Source of the DNA: Acidobacteriota bacterium
GTDB taxonomy: Bacteria > Acidobacteriota > Blastocatellia > UBA7656
Assembly (NCBI GenBank): GCA_016201275.1
Contig: JACQDB010000090.1
Coordinates: 16,598-80,597 of the forward strand
DNA: 64,000 nucleotides
Direction of reading: 5' to 3'
The translations under genes were made by a program, and so were the position numbers. Below, piece after piece: positions 33,294-42,659 of this stretch. The notes below the pieces were generated by a model. That model saw only the letters and a list, made by a program, of their open reading frames with translations. It made no database searches and was not told where the DNA came from. The first letter of the stretch is position 1. Every line of letters begins with the position of its first letter.

Positions 33294-34571
33294 ATGACCA
33301 TCAATCTGCCAATGAAAAATCTGCCTTTGCGTTTGGGGTTTCTGGCGCTCGCTTTGGCGTTGTGCGCCTGGTTGACGATGATCGTGATTTACCACTTCAT
33401 CACCGGCACGCTGGCCGACGAACGCATACCGGTTGAACGCGAACGACTGGCGGCTTCCGTAGAATCGTTTCCCGATTCGGCGCGTCTGAATGCGCGCTAC
33501 GCGCAAGCCGAAATGTCGAGCATTGACCGCGATCTGGATAAAGTGATGCGTCACGCTCAACACGCTGTCAATCTGTCGCCGTACAATTTTGAGTATCGGC
33601 TGCTGCTGGCCTCGGCGCAGGAATTAAAAGGCGACCGCGCCGCCGCCGAAAAGACTTTGCAACGCGCTATTCAACTGGCACCCGCCGATCCAGACCCGCA
33701 CTGGCAGATGGCCAATGTCCGCTTGCGACAAGGCAAACTGGCGGCGGCATTGCCGGAATTCAAAGCCGCGACCACCGCACGCAGTACCTTTTTACCGGCG
33801 ACCCTGGATTTAATCTGGCGCGCTTCGGGCGGCAACGTCGAAGCGGTTGCTGCCGTAACCGGCGATGATACTCGCGCAAAACTTACGCTGGCCAATTTCC
33901 TCATCAAACAAACGCGCCTCAACGAAGCCGTGCAGGTCTTCAATCAGATAGACCGCAACCAACGCTTACAGTTGGAAGACAGCAGCCGATTAATCAGCGC
34001 CTTTATCGACAGAGGCGCGCTGTCCGTAGCGCGTGAATTGTGGGTCGGACTGGTCAGCAATCCCGGCGATAATCAAAAGGCTTTGTTGTGGAACGGCAGT
34101 TTTGAAAACGACGCGGTGAAAAATTTCACGCAGTTCGATTGGAATCTCAGCCGCAGCGACTATGCCAAATTGAGCGTGGATTCCGGCATCGCGCATAGCG
34201 GCGCACGCGCCTTGAAAATCGAATTCCTCGGCAAGGATACCACCCGCCTCGACAGCGAAATCAAACAACTGCTGGCGCTGGAGTCGGGGCAAAAATACCG
34301 TCTGGAATATTATGTGAAGACCGACAAATTTTCTGCGCCGGAAGGCTTGCGCGTGGTCTTGACCGATATAAAAAGCGCCACCCGAATCGCGGCTACGGAG
34401 CCGCTGGCTTCCGGCACTGCGGATTGGCAACGGGTGACGCTGGATTTCACGACGCCGCCGCAAAGCGTCAGCGGTCTAACCGTCACCATCAAGCGCACCC
34501 CGAAATATAGTTATGACGAACCGACACGCGGCATCGTCTGGTTCGATGATTTCACCGTCACCAAACTCTGA
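33294..34571 (+). CDS. Membrane-anchored TPR protein with C-terminal beta-sandwich domain
   Basis: A 425-residue envelope protein. One membrane helix near the start (LRLGFLALALALCAWLTMIV), then TPR-like helix pairs at about 45-230 (HAQHAVNLSPYNFEYRLLLA, AIQLAPADPDPHWQMANVRL). Residues 265-425 look like a carbohydrate-binding beta sandwich: LLWNGSFEND, HSGARALKIEF, and WFDDFTV at the end. Such proteins are common beside exopolysaccharide polymerases and may scaffold the export machine. A second in-frame ATG is at 33312. It precedes a Wzy/ligase gene. Confidence 0.75.
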   Translation: MTINLPMKNLPLRLGFLALALALCAWLTMIVIYHFITGTLADERIPVERERLAASVESFPDSARLNARYAQAEMSSIDRDLDKVMRHAQHAVNLSPYNFEYRLLLASAQELKGDRAAAEKTLQRAIQLAPADPDPHWQMANVRLRQGKLAAALPEFKAATTARSTFLPATLDLIWRASGGNVEAVAAVTGDDTRAKLTLANFLIKQTRLNEAVQVFNQIDRNQRLQLEDSSRLISAFIDRGALSVARELWVGLVSNPGDNQKALLWNGSFENDAVKNFTQFDWNLSRSDYAKLSVDSGIAHSGARALKIEFLGKDTTRLDSEIKQLLALESGQKYRLEYYVKTDKFSAPEGLRVVLTDIKSATRIAATEPLASGTADWQRVTLDFTTPPQSVSGLTVTIKRTPKYSYDEPTRGIVWFDDFTVTKL

Positions 34572-34579
34572 GCGTCTGA

Positions 34580-34800
34580 AGGTACGAAGTCCGGCGTCCG
34601 GCGTTTGAACGAATTTTTACGAAGGTGCGAACCTAAAAAAATGCCCGGTTTTATTGGCGTTTTTACAAACTTCGCCGAGTTCGCAGTCAAATCACCTACA
34701 CCATCAAAGCGCAAAACCTTGAGCCGAAACCTGAGTTTCACATCAAAGCTGAACCAGCAAGAGACCGGACGCCGGACGCCGAACTCTCAGACTTCAGACT
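34580..34800. repeat. Inverted-end element with GTCCGGCGTCCGG arms, copy 2
   Basis: The left end has GTCTGAAGGTACGAAGTCCG followed by GCGTCCGGCG; the right end has CCGGACGCCGGACGCC then CTCAGACTTCAGACT, the inverted form. The interior (about 150 bp) is unrelated to the interior of the copy at 15905-16141. An open frame runs through it into the next gene, which misleads start calling. Confidence 0.8.
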
Positions 34801-34811
34801 CGCAACATTTC

Positions 34812-36173
34812 ATGAGCAAAGTTATCGCCAACGGTTTCATTCTGGTCATCGTCTTTACAGCGCTGGCACACGGCGCTGTGGAAGCCTGGTCGGTGGCGAG
34901 TTTCGCCTTGCTCATCATCCTGTTGCTGGGCTTGTGGGCGGTCAAGGCGTTGCTAGACCAACGACTGGAGTTGACCTTGCCGACCTTGCTGTGGCCAATG
35001 CTGGCGCTCCTGCTTTACGGGGTGGCGCAAAGCATCACGGTCACGCGCCAGGACGGGCAGTTGGCGAGCCTGTCAATGGACGTGGAAGCGACGCGCCACG
35101 CTTTGCCAGTGATCTTTTTTTTGCTCGTGAGTTTTGTGCTGGCGGCAAATTTTTTCAACACGGCAGAACGCTGGCGCACGTTGCTCACCTTCATGATGTT
35201 TTTCGGTTTTGCGCTGGCGTTGTTTGCGCTCATTCAAAACTTCACCTGGAACGGCAAACTCTACTGGCTGCGGACGACGCCGTATGCGGCAGTCGGCCCT
35301 TTTGTCAATCGCAATCATTACGCCGGTTTCATGGAGATGCTGGTGCCGCTGCCGCTGGCCTTTCTGGCCACACGCGCCGCACGCAAAGAGTTGTGGATGC
35401 TCTATATTTTCGTGACCGTAGTGATGGCGTTGTCGGTAGTCTTGTCGTTATCGCGTGGCGGCGTTGTCAGTATGTTGGCAAGCGTAGTGTTTTTGGTTCT
35501 GGCCAATGCTCGCCGCAAAAGCAAAATCACGCCGCGACGCAACGCCAGCGAACCGCAAACCCGCTGGCGTTGGCTGAAAGGCGCGGCAGGCGTTGCGGCA
35601 TTGGCCATGATATTGGGAGTCGGCCTCATCTGGCTCGGCGCAGAACCGTTCTTGAATCGCGTCGCTGAATCGCTGAAGCAGACGACGGGTTCGCAAACAC
35701 CGCGCAACGATCTCAGCCGCGAATGGATTTGGCGCAACACCTTAACCATGATTGGCGCGCATAAAGTGTTTGGCGTCGGGCTGGGCGCTTATGAAACCGC
35801 CTTCCCCGCTTATCGTTCCAGCGACGCCGAAGAGATTGTCATGCAGTCGCATAATGACTATTTACAAATCGTAGCCGATTGCGGAATGATAGGCGCAGGC
35901 ATAGCTGTATGGTTTCTGGTGTTGCTCTGCCGCGCCATCTGGCGGGGCATTCACTCGCCGGATGCCGCGCTTGCCGCTGTGGCGTTGGGAAGCAGCGCCG
36001 GGATTTTTGCTATGTTGATTCACAGCTTCTTCGATTTTAATTTACAGATTCCGTCAAATGCTTTGTGGTTTTTGACGCTCTGCGCGCTGGTGTCGCGCCT
36101 CGCTATGGTCAAGCGCTCGACGGAAAAAAGTTTGCCTAAGTATGCGCCTGGGGAGTTAGCCAAGATCGCGTAA
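34812..36173 (+). CDS. O-antigen ligase/polymerase-like (Wzy/WaaL) membrane protein
   Basis: A 453-residue polytopic membrane protein with about ten hydrophobic segments. The O-antigen ligase family signature GPFVNRNHYAGFMEMLVPL and the nearby LSLSRGG are present, and a large periplasmic loop with HNDYLQIVADCGMIG follows, as in Wzy_C proteins. It should join or polymerise lipid-linked sugar units on the periplasmic side. ATG 34812 is chosen because the longer frame (from 34605) runs through the inverted-repeat element and its codons look random. The Wza-like export gene follows 13 bp later, so they are cotranscribed. Confidence 0.88.
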   Translation: MSKVIANGFILVIVFTALAHGAVEAWSVASFALLIILLLGLWAVKALLDQRLELTLPTLLWPMLALLLYGVAQSITVTRQDGQLASLSMDVEATRHALPVIFFLLVSFVLAANFFNTAERWRTLLTFMMFFGFALALFALIQNFTWNGKLYWLRTTPYAAVGPFVNRNHYAGFMEMLVPLPLAFLATRAARKELWMLYIFVTVVMALSVVLSLSRGGVVSMLASVVFLVLANARRKSKITPRRNASEPQTRWRWLKGAAGVAALAMILGVGLIWLGAEPFLNRVAESLKQTTGSQTPRNDLSREWIWRNTLTMIGAHKVFGVGLGAYETAFPAYRSSDAEEIVMQSHNDYLQIVADCGMIGAGIAVWFLVLLCRAIWRGIHSPDAALAAVALGSSAGIFAMLIHSFFDFNLQIPSNALWFLTLCALVSRLAMVKRSTEKSLPKYAPGELAKIA

Positions 36174-36186
36174 AGGAGTAAGGGTT

Positions 36187-37287
36187 ATGCAGTGGAAGAC
36201 ACAAAAGATGCGCCGTTATATTGCCTGGATGAGCGCCTTTGCAGTGGCGCTGACGTTGGGTTTATGCAGCGCTGCAAGCATGGCGCAGGAACGCCATCAA
36301 GCGCCCACTAAACCGACCAGCCCACGGACTGACAGCGTCGCCGCCAATGTTCTGGTAGATGCCGAAGAAGATTACCGCATCGGCGTCAGCGATGTCATAG
36401 AGATAAAAGTGGAAGACGCCAAGGCTTTGGACGGCACGTTTCGCATCGGCGCTTCCGGCATCATCACCATGAATTATTTGAAGCGCCTGACGGTAATCAA
36501 CAAAACCACCGAAGAGGTGGAAAAGATGATTGCCGACGGTTTGCGCGGCAGGTATTTGAAAGACCCGCAAGTTCACGTCACCGTCGTACAGGTCAACAGT
36601 CGGGCGTTTTTTATACAGGGCGCAGTGAAGCATCCGGGCGTCTATCAAATCGAAGGGCGCACGTCGCTGTTGAAATTAATCAATGTCGCCGGTGGCTTGG
36701 CCGACAACAGCGGCTCGACCGCTTACATCCTGCGGGAAAACAAATCTCTGACTCAGGAAAACGAACCGAGCAGCGCGGCAACTTCGACCCCGCAACCGCA
36801 AGCCGTGGCCACCACAAATCAGTCGGTAGCGCCGCCTCCTGAATCGGCAACCGACCCGGAGTATGCACTGCTGACCGTCAGCCTCAGCCGCTTTCGTCGC
36901 GGCCAGGTTCCCCCGAATATCGCGCTGCAACCCGGCGATGTGGTGACCATTCCGATAGCCGATGTCTTCTTTGTTGCCGGAGAAGTGAACCAACCCGGCG
37001 AGTTTACTTTGAAGGAAGGCACGACCTTGCGGCAAGCCTTGTCGCTGGCACGCGGCACGACCTTTGAAGCCAAAGCCTCGCAATCCATGATTGTTCGCGA
37101 AGACCCGACGACCGGCAAACGTCAGGAGATCATGGTAGATGTAGGTGCCGTGATGAGCGCCAAAAAAAGTGATGTGGCGATCATGCCAAACGACATCATC
37201 ATCGTTCCCAACAGTCGTTTGAAAACGATAGGCGGCGCGTTATTGAAAACCTTTGGCACCAACGCCGCCCGTTTGCCGATTCGCTAA
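36187..37287 (+). CDS. Polysaccharide export outer-membrane protein (Wza-like)
   Basis: A 366-residue exported protein with a signal peptide (WMSAFAVALTLGLCSAASMA). The polysaccharide-export domain is at about 55-140 (EEDYRIGVSDVIEIKVEDA, LRGRYLKDPQVHVTV), followed by two SLBB-type domains (INSRAFFIQGAVKHPGVYQ-like and FFVAGEVNQPGEFTLKEGT). It has a Ser/Gln/Pro-rich insert in the middle. I see no lipobox Cys at a mature N-terminus, unlike E. coli Wza. It should form the outer-membrane exit channel with the Wzc-like protein next door. AAAGGAG precedes the ATG. Confidence 0.92.
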   Translation: MQWKTQKMRRYIAWMSAFAVALTLGLCSAASMAQERHQAPTKPTSPRTDSVAANVLVDAEEDYRIGVSDVIEIKVEDAKALDGTFRIGASGIITMNYLKRLTVINKTTEEVEKMIADGLRGRYLKDPQVHVTVVQVNSRAFFIQGAVKHPGVYQIEGRTSLLKLINVAGGLADNSGSTAYILRENKSLTQENEPSSAATSTPQPQAVATTNQSVAPPPESATDPEYALLTVSLSRFRRGQVPPNIALQPGDVVTIPIADVFFVAGEVNQPGEFTLKEGTTLRQALSLARGTTFEAKASQSMIVREDPTTGKRQEIMVDVGAVMSAKKSDVAIMPNDIIIVPNSRLKTIGGALLKTFGTNAARLPIR

Positions 37288-37427
37288 ACAGCCGGAGACT
37301 GCAAACACCCGGCCTCAGTTCCCTACGGTTTAATCACGCACGCGGCGCAGAAGGTAGCAACCACAAGAATTTGTAGTTGTGGAAGCCTTCGGATACCGCA
37401 TATTGGGCTCCAGACCTGGAGGTTATG

Positions 37428-39875
37428 ATGTCTGACGAAAAACTAGAAATCGAAAAAGTACCGCCAACCGAACTCGTGCAGGAAGAGACGCCGGAATACA
37501 ACCCGCGTTATCCCGCCCTGGCCGGTAATACCACGGCGGGCGCTTACGGCTATGGCAACTATGGCAACGAGCCGGATAAAGTACAACTCCGCGAAGTGTC
37601 GCGCATTCTGCGCCGCCGCAAATGGATGATTATCACCATCCTCTTGATTGTCACCACGCTAGTCGCCATAGAGATGTACCGCACGCCCTCGGTTTATGAA
37701 GCCTCCACGCTGGTTGAAGTCGGCAAAGAGAAAGCCTTTTTCAATCGCCCGGAAGTAATGGCTTATCAGGATGATTTCGACCCCTATTTTCAGATCAACA
37801 TCAAAACCAAAATCTTGATTCTTCGCAGCCAGGCGTTGATGGAAGATGTCGTAGTCCGGCATAAGCTTTACAATGAACCGGCGTTGATTCATTCGGGCGG
37901 CAAAAAATCCATCTCGCAGGCGTTGCAATTAATCACCTCTCGACTGACCGGCAAAAACTTGCAGGACGCGCCGCCTGTGGAAACTGTCGCCCTGTCGCCG
38001 CTGGATGATTTTCACTACACCGGCTCGGTCGAAGATAGCCAGAAGCTCAGTCCCTATGTCAGCGCAGTGCAAGGCGGTCTGGATATTCAAATCATGAAAG
38101 ATACCCGCGCCATTAAAATCTCTTACACGCACACCGATGCGAAGATCGCCAGGTTGGTCGCCGATGCGGTGACCGATAGTTTTCTCAAGAAAAATTTTGA
38201 GAATAAAACGGAGAAGTTCGAGGAGACTGCCGGTTGGCTGGAGACTTCCATGCGCGAGTTGAAGGCTAAAGTCCAGCGATCCGAAGGGGACTTGGCCAAA
38301 TACACCCGCGACCATGAAATCTTTTCCACCGACGGCAAATCCACCTTGACCACCGATAAAATGGGGCGTTTGCACGAACAGTATTTGAAGGCCACCAGCG
38401 ACCGCATGATCCGACAATCTTTGCTTGAGGAGGTGAAGGCCGGTCGCGTCAAAGAATTGCCGGAAGCCTTTGCCGATTTAGCCAATCGCTCCGGCTTGAA
38501 GGTTGCCGAACTGCAAAAACAACTTGCCGACCTGGAAGCCAAGAAGAGCGTTTTGGATGACAAATACGGGCCGGAGTATCCAGAGGTGAAAGAGACTTTG
38601 CGGCAAATCGAAGCCGTCCAAAGTCAAATCACCAACAATAACCGCAGCCTGGAACAGTCCATTCAAATCGCCTATGATCGCGCCGTGCGTGAAGAGCAGG
38701 CCATCAAGCAACAGTTGGATTTGGCCAAAGCTGACGCCGTGCAACAAAATCAGGACACCATAGGCTATAACATTCTCAAATCGGAAGTGGATATTAGCCG
38801 CAGGCTCTATCAAGACTTTCTGGATAAAACCAATCAGGCCAAGTTGCAGGTGGCCGAGCAGGAGAACAATCTGCACTTGATTCAAGGGGCGCAACTGCCG
38901 GGCGCGCCCGCCGGGCCCAATCGCTATCGTTCGATTATGATTGGCATGATGATCAGTTTGGTGGGCGGCATCGCGTTGGCCTTCTTGCTGGAATACATGG
39001 ACAACACCATCAAGAGCGTCGAAGACGTGATGCGCTATACGCAGTTGCCGGCCTTGAGCGTCATTCCGGCAACTCTGGCACCTGCATCGCGGCTGTCGCT
39101 GGTAAAAAAGAAATCCAAAGCCCTCAAGGGCAGCAAGCTGCAAACCGCCTCGACCAGCAACGCGCTGGCGGTGCGCGCCGCGCAATTGACCGCGCTGGAC
39201 ACGCGCTCGTCCTCTGCCGAAGCTTATCGCGTGTTACGCACTTCGGTGTTGCTTTCGACCGCCGGGCGTCCGCCGAAATTGATGCTCATCACCAGCGGCC
39301 AACCCGGTGAAGGCAAAACCACCACGGCGGCCAACACGGCCATCTCGTTGTCACAACTCGGCGCTTCCGTTCTGATTATAGATTGCGATATGCGGCGTCC
39401 TTCGCTGCACAAGCTTTTCGGCCTCGACCCGCTGGTAGGGCTTTCGACCTATCTTTCCAGAAACACCAATCTCGACGCCCTTATACAAAAGACCGACATT
39501 GCCAACGTCTCGGTTTTGCCGAGCGGTTCGATACCGCCGAACCCTGCCGAATTAATCAGTTCCGAAAAGATGAAAGAGATGTTGCAGTTGTTAGGCGAAC
39601 GCTACGACCACATCTTGATAGATTCGCCGCCGCTCATCAATGTCACCGACCCGGTGATTCTTTCGACGCTGGTGGATGGCGTGATTCTGGTGGTGCAGGG
39701 TAACAAGACTTCGCGTGAAGTGGTGCGACGCACACGCCAGGAACTCGCCGCTGTCGGCGCGAAAGTCTTCGGCGTGGTCTTGAACAATGTGGATTTGCGC
39801 CGCGACGGGTACAGCGATTATTACTACTATCGCTACTACTCCAACTACGGCCAAGGCGAAGCCACCGGCGATTAA
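37428..39875 (+). CDS. Wzc-like polysaccharide co-polymerase and tyrosine autokinase
   Basis: An 815-residue inner-membrane protein. Wzz domain with first membrane helix (MIITILLIVTTLVAIEMY near 65), a long periplasmic coiled coil, and second helix (IGMMISLVGGIALAFLLEYM near 510). The cytosolic BY-kinase has Walker A GQPGEGKTT near 625, Walker A' IDCDMRRPS and Walker B ILIDSPP. The tail DGYSDYYYYRYYSNYG carries nine Tyr for autophosphorylation, which controls chain length and export. ATG 37428 has GGAGG five bases upstream; an upstream frame opening at 37377 is less likely. Confidence 0.93.
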   Translation: MSDEKLEIEKVPPTELVQEETPEYNPRYPALAGNTTAGAYGYGNYGNEPDKVQLREVSRILRRRKWMIITILLIVTTLVAIEMYRTPSVYEASTLVEVGKEKAFFNRPEVMAYQDDFDPYFQINIKTKILILRSQALMEDVVVRHKLYNEPALIHSGGKKSISQALQLITSRLTGKNLQDAPPVETVALSPLDDFHYTGSVEDSQKLSPYVSAVQGGLDIQIMKDTRAIKISYTHTDAKIARLVADAVTDSFLKKNFENKTEKFEETAGWLETSMRELKAKVQRSEGDLAKYTRDHEIFSTDGKSTLTTDKMGRLHEQYLKATSDRMIRQSLLEEVKAGRVKELPEAFADLANRSGLKVAELQKQLADLEAKKSVLDDKYGPEYPEVKETLRQIEAVQSQITNNNRSLEQSIQIAYDRAVREEQAIKQQLDLAKADAVQQNQDTIGYNILKSEVDISRRLYQDFLDKTNQAKLQVAEQENNLHLIQGAQLPGAPAGPNRYRSIMIGMMISLVGGIALAFLLEYMDNTIKSVEDVMRYTQLPALSVIPATLAPASRLSLVKKKSKALKGSKLQTASTSNALAVRAAQLTALDTRSSSAEAYRVLRTSVLLSTAGRPPKLMLITSGQPGEGKTTTAANTAISLSQLGASVLIIDCDMRRPSLHKLFGLDPLVGLSTYLSRNTNLDALIQKTDIANVSVLPSGSIPPNPAELISSEKMKEMLQLLGERYDHILIDSPPLINVTDPVILSTLVDGVILVVQGNKTSREVVRRTRQELAAVGAKVFGVVLNNVDLRRDGYSDYYYYRYYSNYGQGEATGD

Positions 39876-39968
39876 GCGTGGACGCAGGCGCGCTCACCAA
39901 TCAAAGCCTATAGCCAAGCTTAGAGCCTATGGCTGTAGAGGGTACGATAAGTTTCAGCGTGCCGCCGT

Positions 39969-40006
39969 GTGAAGGTTGAACAAATGGAAGTTTGTTCAAC
40001 CTTCAC
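39969..40006. repeat. Perfect 16-bp hairpin behind the Wzc-like gene
   Basis: GTGAAGGTTGAACAAA (39969-39984), loop TGGAAG, TTTGTTCAACCTTCAC (39991-40006). A perfect stem without a T-run; it may protect or attenuate mRNA between the kinase and flippase genes. Confidence 0.85.
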
Positions 40007-40033
40007 GCCGTACCCCAATTACCCAGCGCTCTA

Positions 40034-40138
40034 GAGCGGTTTTCATATGGGTGTACGGAACCCCTTATCGTTGAGCGCCGGTCAGAGACCGCCGCTCAAC
40101 GGGTTTGAGGTTACGGAAACCTCAAACACAAACCGCTC
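40034..40138. repeat. Nested palindromic element with 14-3-14 core, copy 2
   Basis: Core: GTTGAGCGCCGGTC, loop AGA, GACCGCCGCTCAAC (40070-40100; one mismatch), equal in layout to 12662-12692. A second hairpin GTTTGAGGTT/AACCTCAAAC follows (40103-40127), and outer arms GAGCGGTTT (40034-40042) and AAACCGCTC (40130-40138) enclose both. An open frame from 40047 runs through it but is not credible. Confidence 0.85.
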
Positions 40139-40172
40139 CAGGCCGCAGCCGTGTTTTCTCAACCTCCGAGCA

Positions 40173-41522
40173 ATGGCGGCATCAATCGGTCAGCAACCTT
40201 TCGTGGAAAATCGCATTCCTCTTCCCAACCCCATCGCCGCGCCCAGTCTGTTGAGCCGCGTTCAATTGCTCAGTAGATTTGTCTCGGTGCAAGTAGTGGT
40301 GCAGGCCTTAACCGCCATTAGCGGCATTTTGCTGGTACGAATATTAAGCCAGCACGAATATGCCTATTTCACCATTGCCAACAGTATGTTGGGAACGATG
40401 GCCATTCTTGCCGATTCCGGCATCGGCATCGGGCTGTCTTCCATAGGCGGCAAAGTCTGGCAGGATCGCCAGCGCTTCGGCACGCTCATCAGCACGGCGC
40501 TGCATCTGCGGCGTTATCTGGCGCTCATCGCGGCCAGCGTCATCGCGCCGCTGCTGTGGTGGTTGTTAATCAGCAATGGCGCGCCCAAAACCTATGCCGC
40601 GCTCATCACGCTGGCGGTGTTGGTGGCCTTGAATTTTCAACTGCTGACCGGCGTGCTGGACATCGTGCCGCGCCTGCATTCGCAGATCAATCGCCTGCAA
40701 AAACTCGATGTGATGATGGCCTTGTCGCGATTGCTGTTGCTGGCCATCGCTTATGTGATTTTTCTCAATGCCGGCATTGCCCTCTTGGCCAATATTTTTG
40801 GCATCATCGCGCAGTATCATATACTGAAACGCTGGACGGCGGACAACATCGAACCGCACGCTCCGATCAACCGCGAAGACCGCAACACCATACTGAGCAT
40901 TGTCAAACATCAAGCTCCGAACGCGGTGTTTTATTGTTTGCAGGGACAGTTGACCGTCTGGCTCATCAGCCTCTTTGGCAACACCCGGAACATTGCCGAA
41001 ATCGGCGCGCTCGGTCGTTTAGGCATGGTCTTTTCCATCATCAGCGCCGTGATGACGAGCATCATTCTGCCGGGCTTTGCGCGTTGCCAGGAAGCGGCGT
41101 TGTTGCGCCGCCGTTACCGCCAAATCGTCGGCGGCTTTCTGTTGTTGGGGGCGGCGTTGATCACCGTCGCCGCCGTCTTCCCAGACCTCTTGTTATGGAT
41201 ACTGGGCGGCAAGTACGCGCACTTACGCAACGAAGTGGTGTTGATGATGAGTCTGTCGGCGACCACAGCACTGGTTGCCACCATGTGGTCGTTGAATGCC
41301 ACGAAAGCGTGGATTCAATATTCGTGGCTGAATATACCAAGCGTCGTGATTACCCAGATTCTGTTGCTGATGGTGGTGGATATTGCAAACGTAAAGGGAG
41401 TGCTGGTATTCGGCATTTTGTCGCTCGCGCCGACCTTCCTGCTCAATTCGATATTAAGCTTCAGAGGCTTTGCCGCGTTGTCGCATTCCGAGCAGCCCCT
41501 TGCTCCAGAGTCACAGACGTAA
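40173..41522 (+). CDS. Wzx-like polysaccharide flippase
   Basis: A 449-residue membrane protein of the MOP/Wzx type with about twelve hydrophobic segments. The N-terminal pattern LVRILSQHEYAYFTIANSML and the helices around GIGLSSIGGKVW match oligosaccharide flippases, which move undecaprenyl-linked repeat units to the periplasm. ATG 40173 is chosen because the longer frame passes through a palindromic repeat. The ribosome site is weak. It follows wza- and wzc-like genes, completing the set for a Wzy-dependent pathway. Confidence 0.86.
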   Translation: MAASIGQQPFVENRIPLPNPIAAPSLLSRVQLLSRFVSVQVVVQALTAISGILLVRILSQHEYAYFTIANSMLGTMAILADSGIGIGLSSIGGKVWQDRQRFGTLISTALHLRRYLALIAASVIAPLLWWLLISNGAPKTYAALITLAVLVALNFQLLTGVLDIVPRLHSQINRLQKLDVMMALSRLLLLAIAYVIFLNAGIALLANIFGIIAQYHILKRWTADNIEPHAPINREDRNTILSIVKHQAPNAVFYCLQGQLTVWLISLFGNTRNIAEIGALGRLGMVFSIISAVMTSIILPGFARCQEAALLRRRYRQIVGGFLLLGAALITVAAVFPDLLLWILGGKYAHLRNEVVLMMSLSATTALVATMWSLNATKAWIQYSWLNIPSVVITQILLLMVVDIANVKGVLVFGILSLAPTFLLNSILSFRGFAALSHSEQPLAPESQT

Positions 41523-41556
41523 AGCGCATGAGGGGCGCGAAAGTCCGGTTAGCCAG

Positions 41557-42648
41557 GTGAAAGTTGTCCACATTACGCCCACTTACTTTGACCAAGCGTC
41601 TATCATCGGCGGCGGGGAACGCTATCCGACGGAACTGGCGTTGTGGATGTCTAGAGTCACCGACACCACGCTCGTCAGTTTTTCAGCACAGCGCCAAACC
41701 TATAGGCAGGGCGACCTCAAGGTTGAAATTTACCCGGTCAACCATTTCATCCACGGCAACCGCGTCAACCCGTTGAGTTGGCGTTTCCTGCCCGCGCTGT
41801 GGCAGGCGGACGTGGTTCATGTTCATCACCTTCACACGCTGATTTCTGACTTGGCTTGTCTGCTCGCATACGCGCTTGGCAAAGCGGTATTTGTCACCGA
41901 TTATGGCGGCGGTGGCAGTTTCACACTCAATCGCCGATTGCCGGTCTTTGAAGGTTATCGCCAAGCCATTGCCTATTCGCAATTCGGTCTGGAGGCGCTG
42001 CCAACGGCGTTGCAACAAAAAGCGGTCTTAATCAAAGGCGGCATAGACACCGACAAATTTTCTCCCGCTGCGGCGACCCTACGGGAGAAGAAAATTCTTT
42101 ACGTCGGTCGCCTGCTGCCGCACAAAGGCATTGATTATCTGATCGAAGGCTTTCGCTTGCTGAAGCGTTCGGATTACCGTTTGCAAATCATCGGGCGCGT
42201 GTACAGTCAGGACTATTACGCCTACCTCAAACAACTGGCGGCAGATTTAGCGATAGAGTTTGTTCACGATGCCGACGATCAACGCTTGATTCAGGAATAT
42301 CGCACCGCCATGTTGACGGTGCTGCCCTCGGTGCATACCAGCTATAACGGCAACTACACGCCGGTTCCTGAGTTGATGGGCTTCACCTTGCTGGAATCTC
42401 AAGCGTGCGGAACGCCGGTGATTTGCACCGATGCCGGAGCCATGGCCGAGTTTGTGAAGCACGGGCAAACCGGCTTGGTCGTCGCGCAAAATTCTGGAGA
42501 CGCGCTGTGCCGCGCCTTGCAACAAATGCTCGACGCAGAAACTTCCAGCCAGCAAAAACGCTGTCAGGAATGGATTGCTCATCTGAACTGGTCAACGGTC
42601 GTCGCCAAACATTTGCAGACCTATAGCGCTGACGAAGCTTTGGCCTGA
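41557..42648 (+). CDS. GT4-family glycosyltransferase
   Basis: A 363-residue GT-B enzyme starting VKVVHITPTYFDQ. Features are the Gly-rich acceptor loop IIGGGERYPTEL, the donor-domain opening KKILYVGRLLPHKGIDYLIE, and the nucleotide-binding E-x7-E in ELMGFTLLESQACGTPV. GTG 41557 is preferred since the frame opening at TTG 41470 would overlap the flippase gene by 53 bp and adds poor sequence. Sugar specificity unknown. Confidence 0.88.
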   Translation: MKVVHITPTYFDQASIIGGGERYPTELALWMSRVTDTTLVSFSAQRQTYRQGDLKVEIYPVNHFIHGNRVNPLSWRFLPALWQADVVHVHHLHTLISDLACLLAYALGKAVFVTDYGGGGSFTLNRRLPVFEGYRQAIAYSQFGLEALPTALQQKAVLIKGGIDTDKFSPAAATLREKKILYVGRLLPHKGIDYLIEGFRLLKRSDYRLQIIGRVYSQDYYAYLKQLAADLAIEFVHDADDQRLIQEYRTAMLTVLPSVHTSYNGNYTPVPELMGFTLLESQACGTPVICTDAGAMAEFVKHGQTGLVVAQNSGDALCRALQQMLDAETSSQQKRCQEWIAHLNWSTVVAKHLQTYSADEALA

Positions 42649-42659
42649 AGCTTTTTATT

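Noticed and set aside
34605..34811. N-terminal extension of the Wzy/ligase gene
   Set aside because: The extra 69 residues are translated from an inverted-repeat element and lack membrane-protein character.
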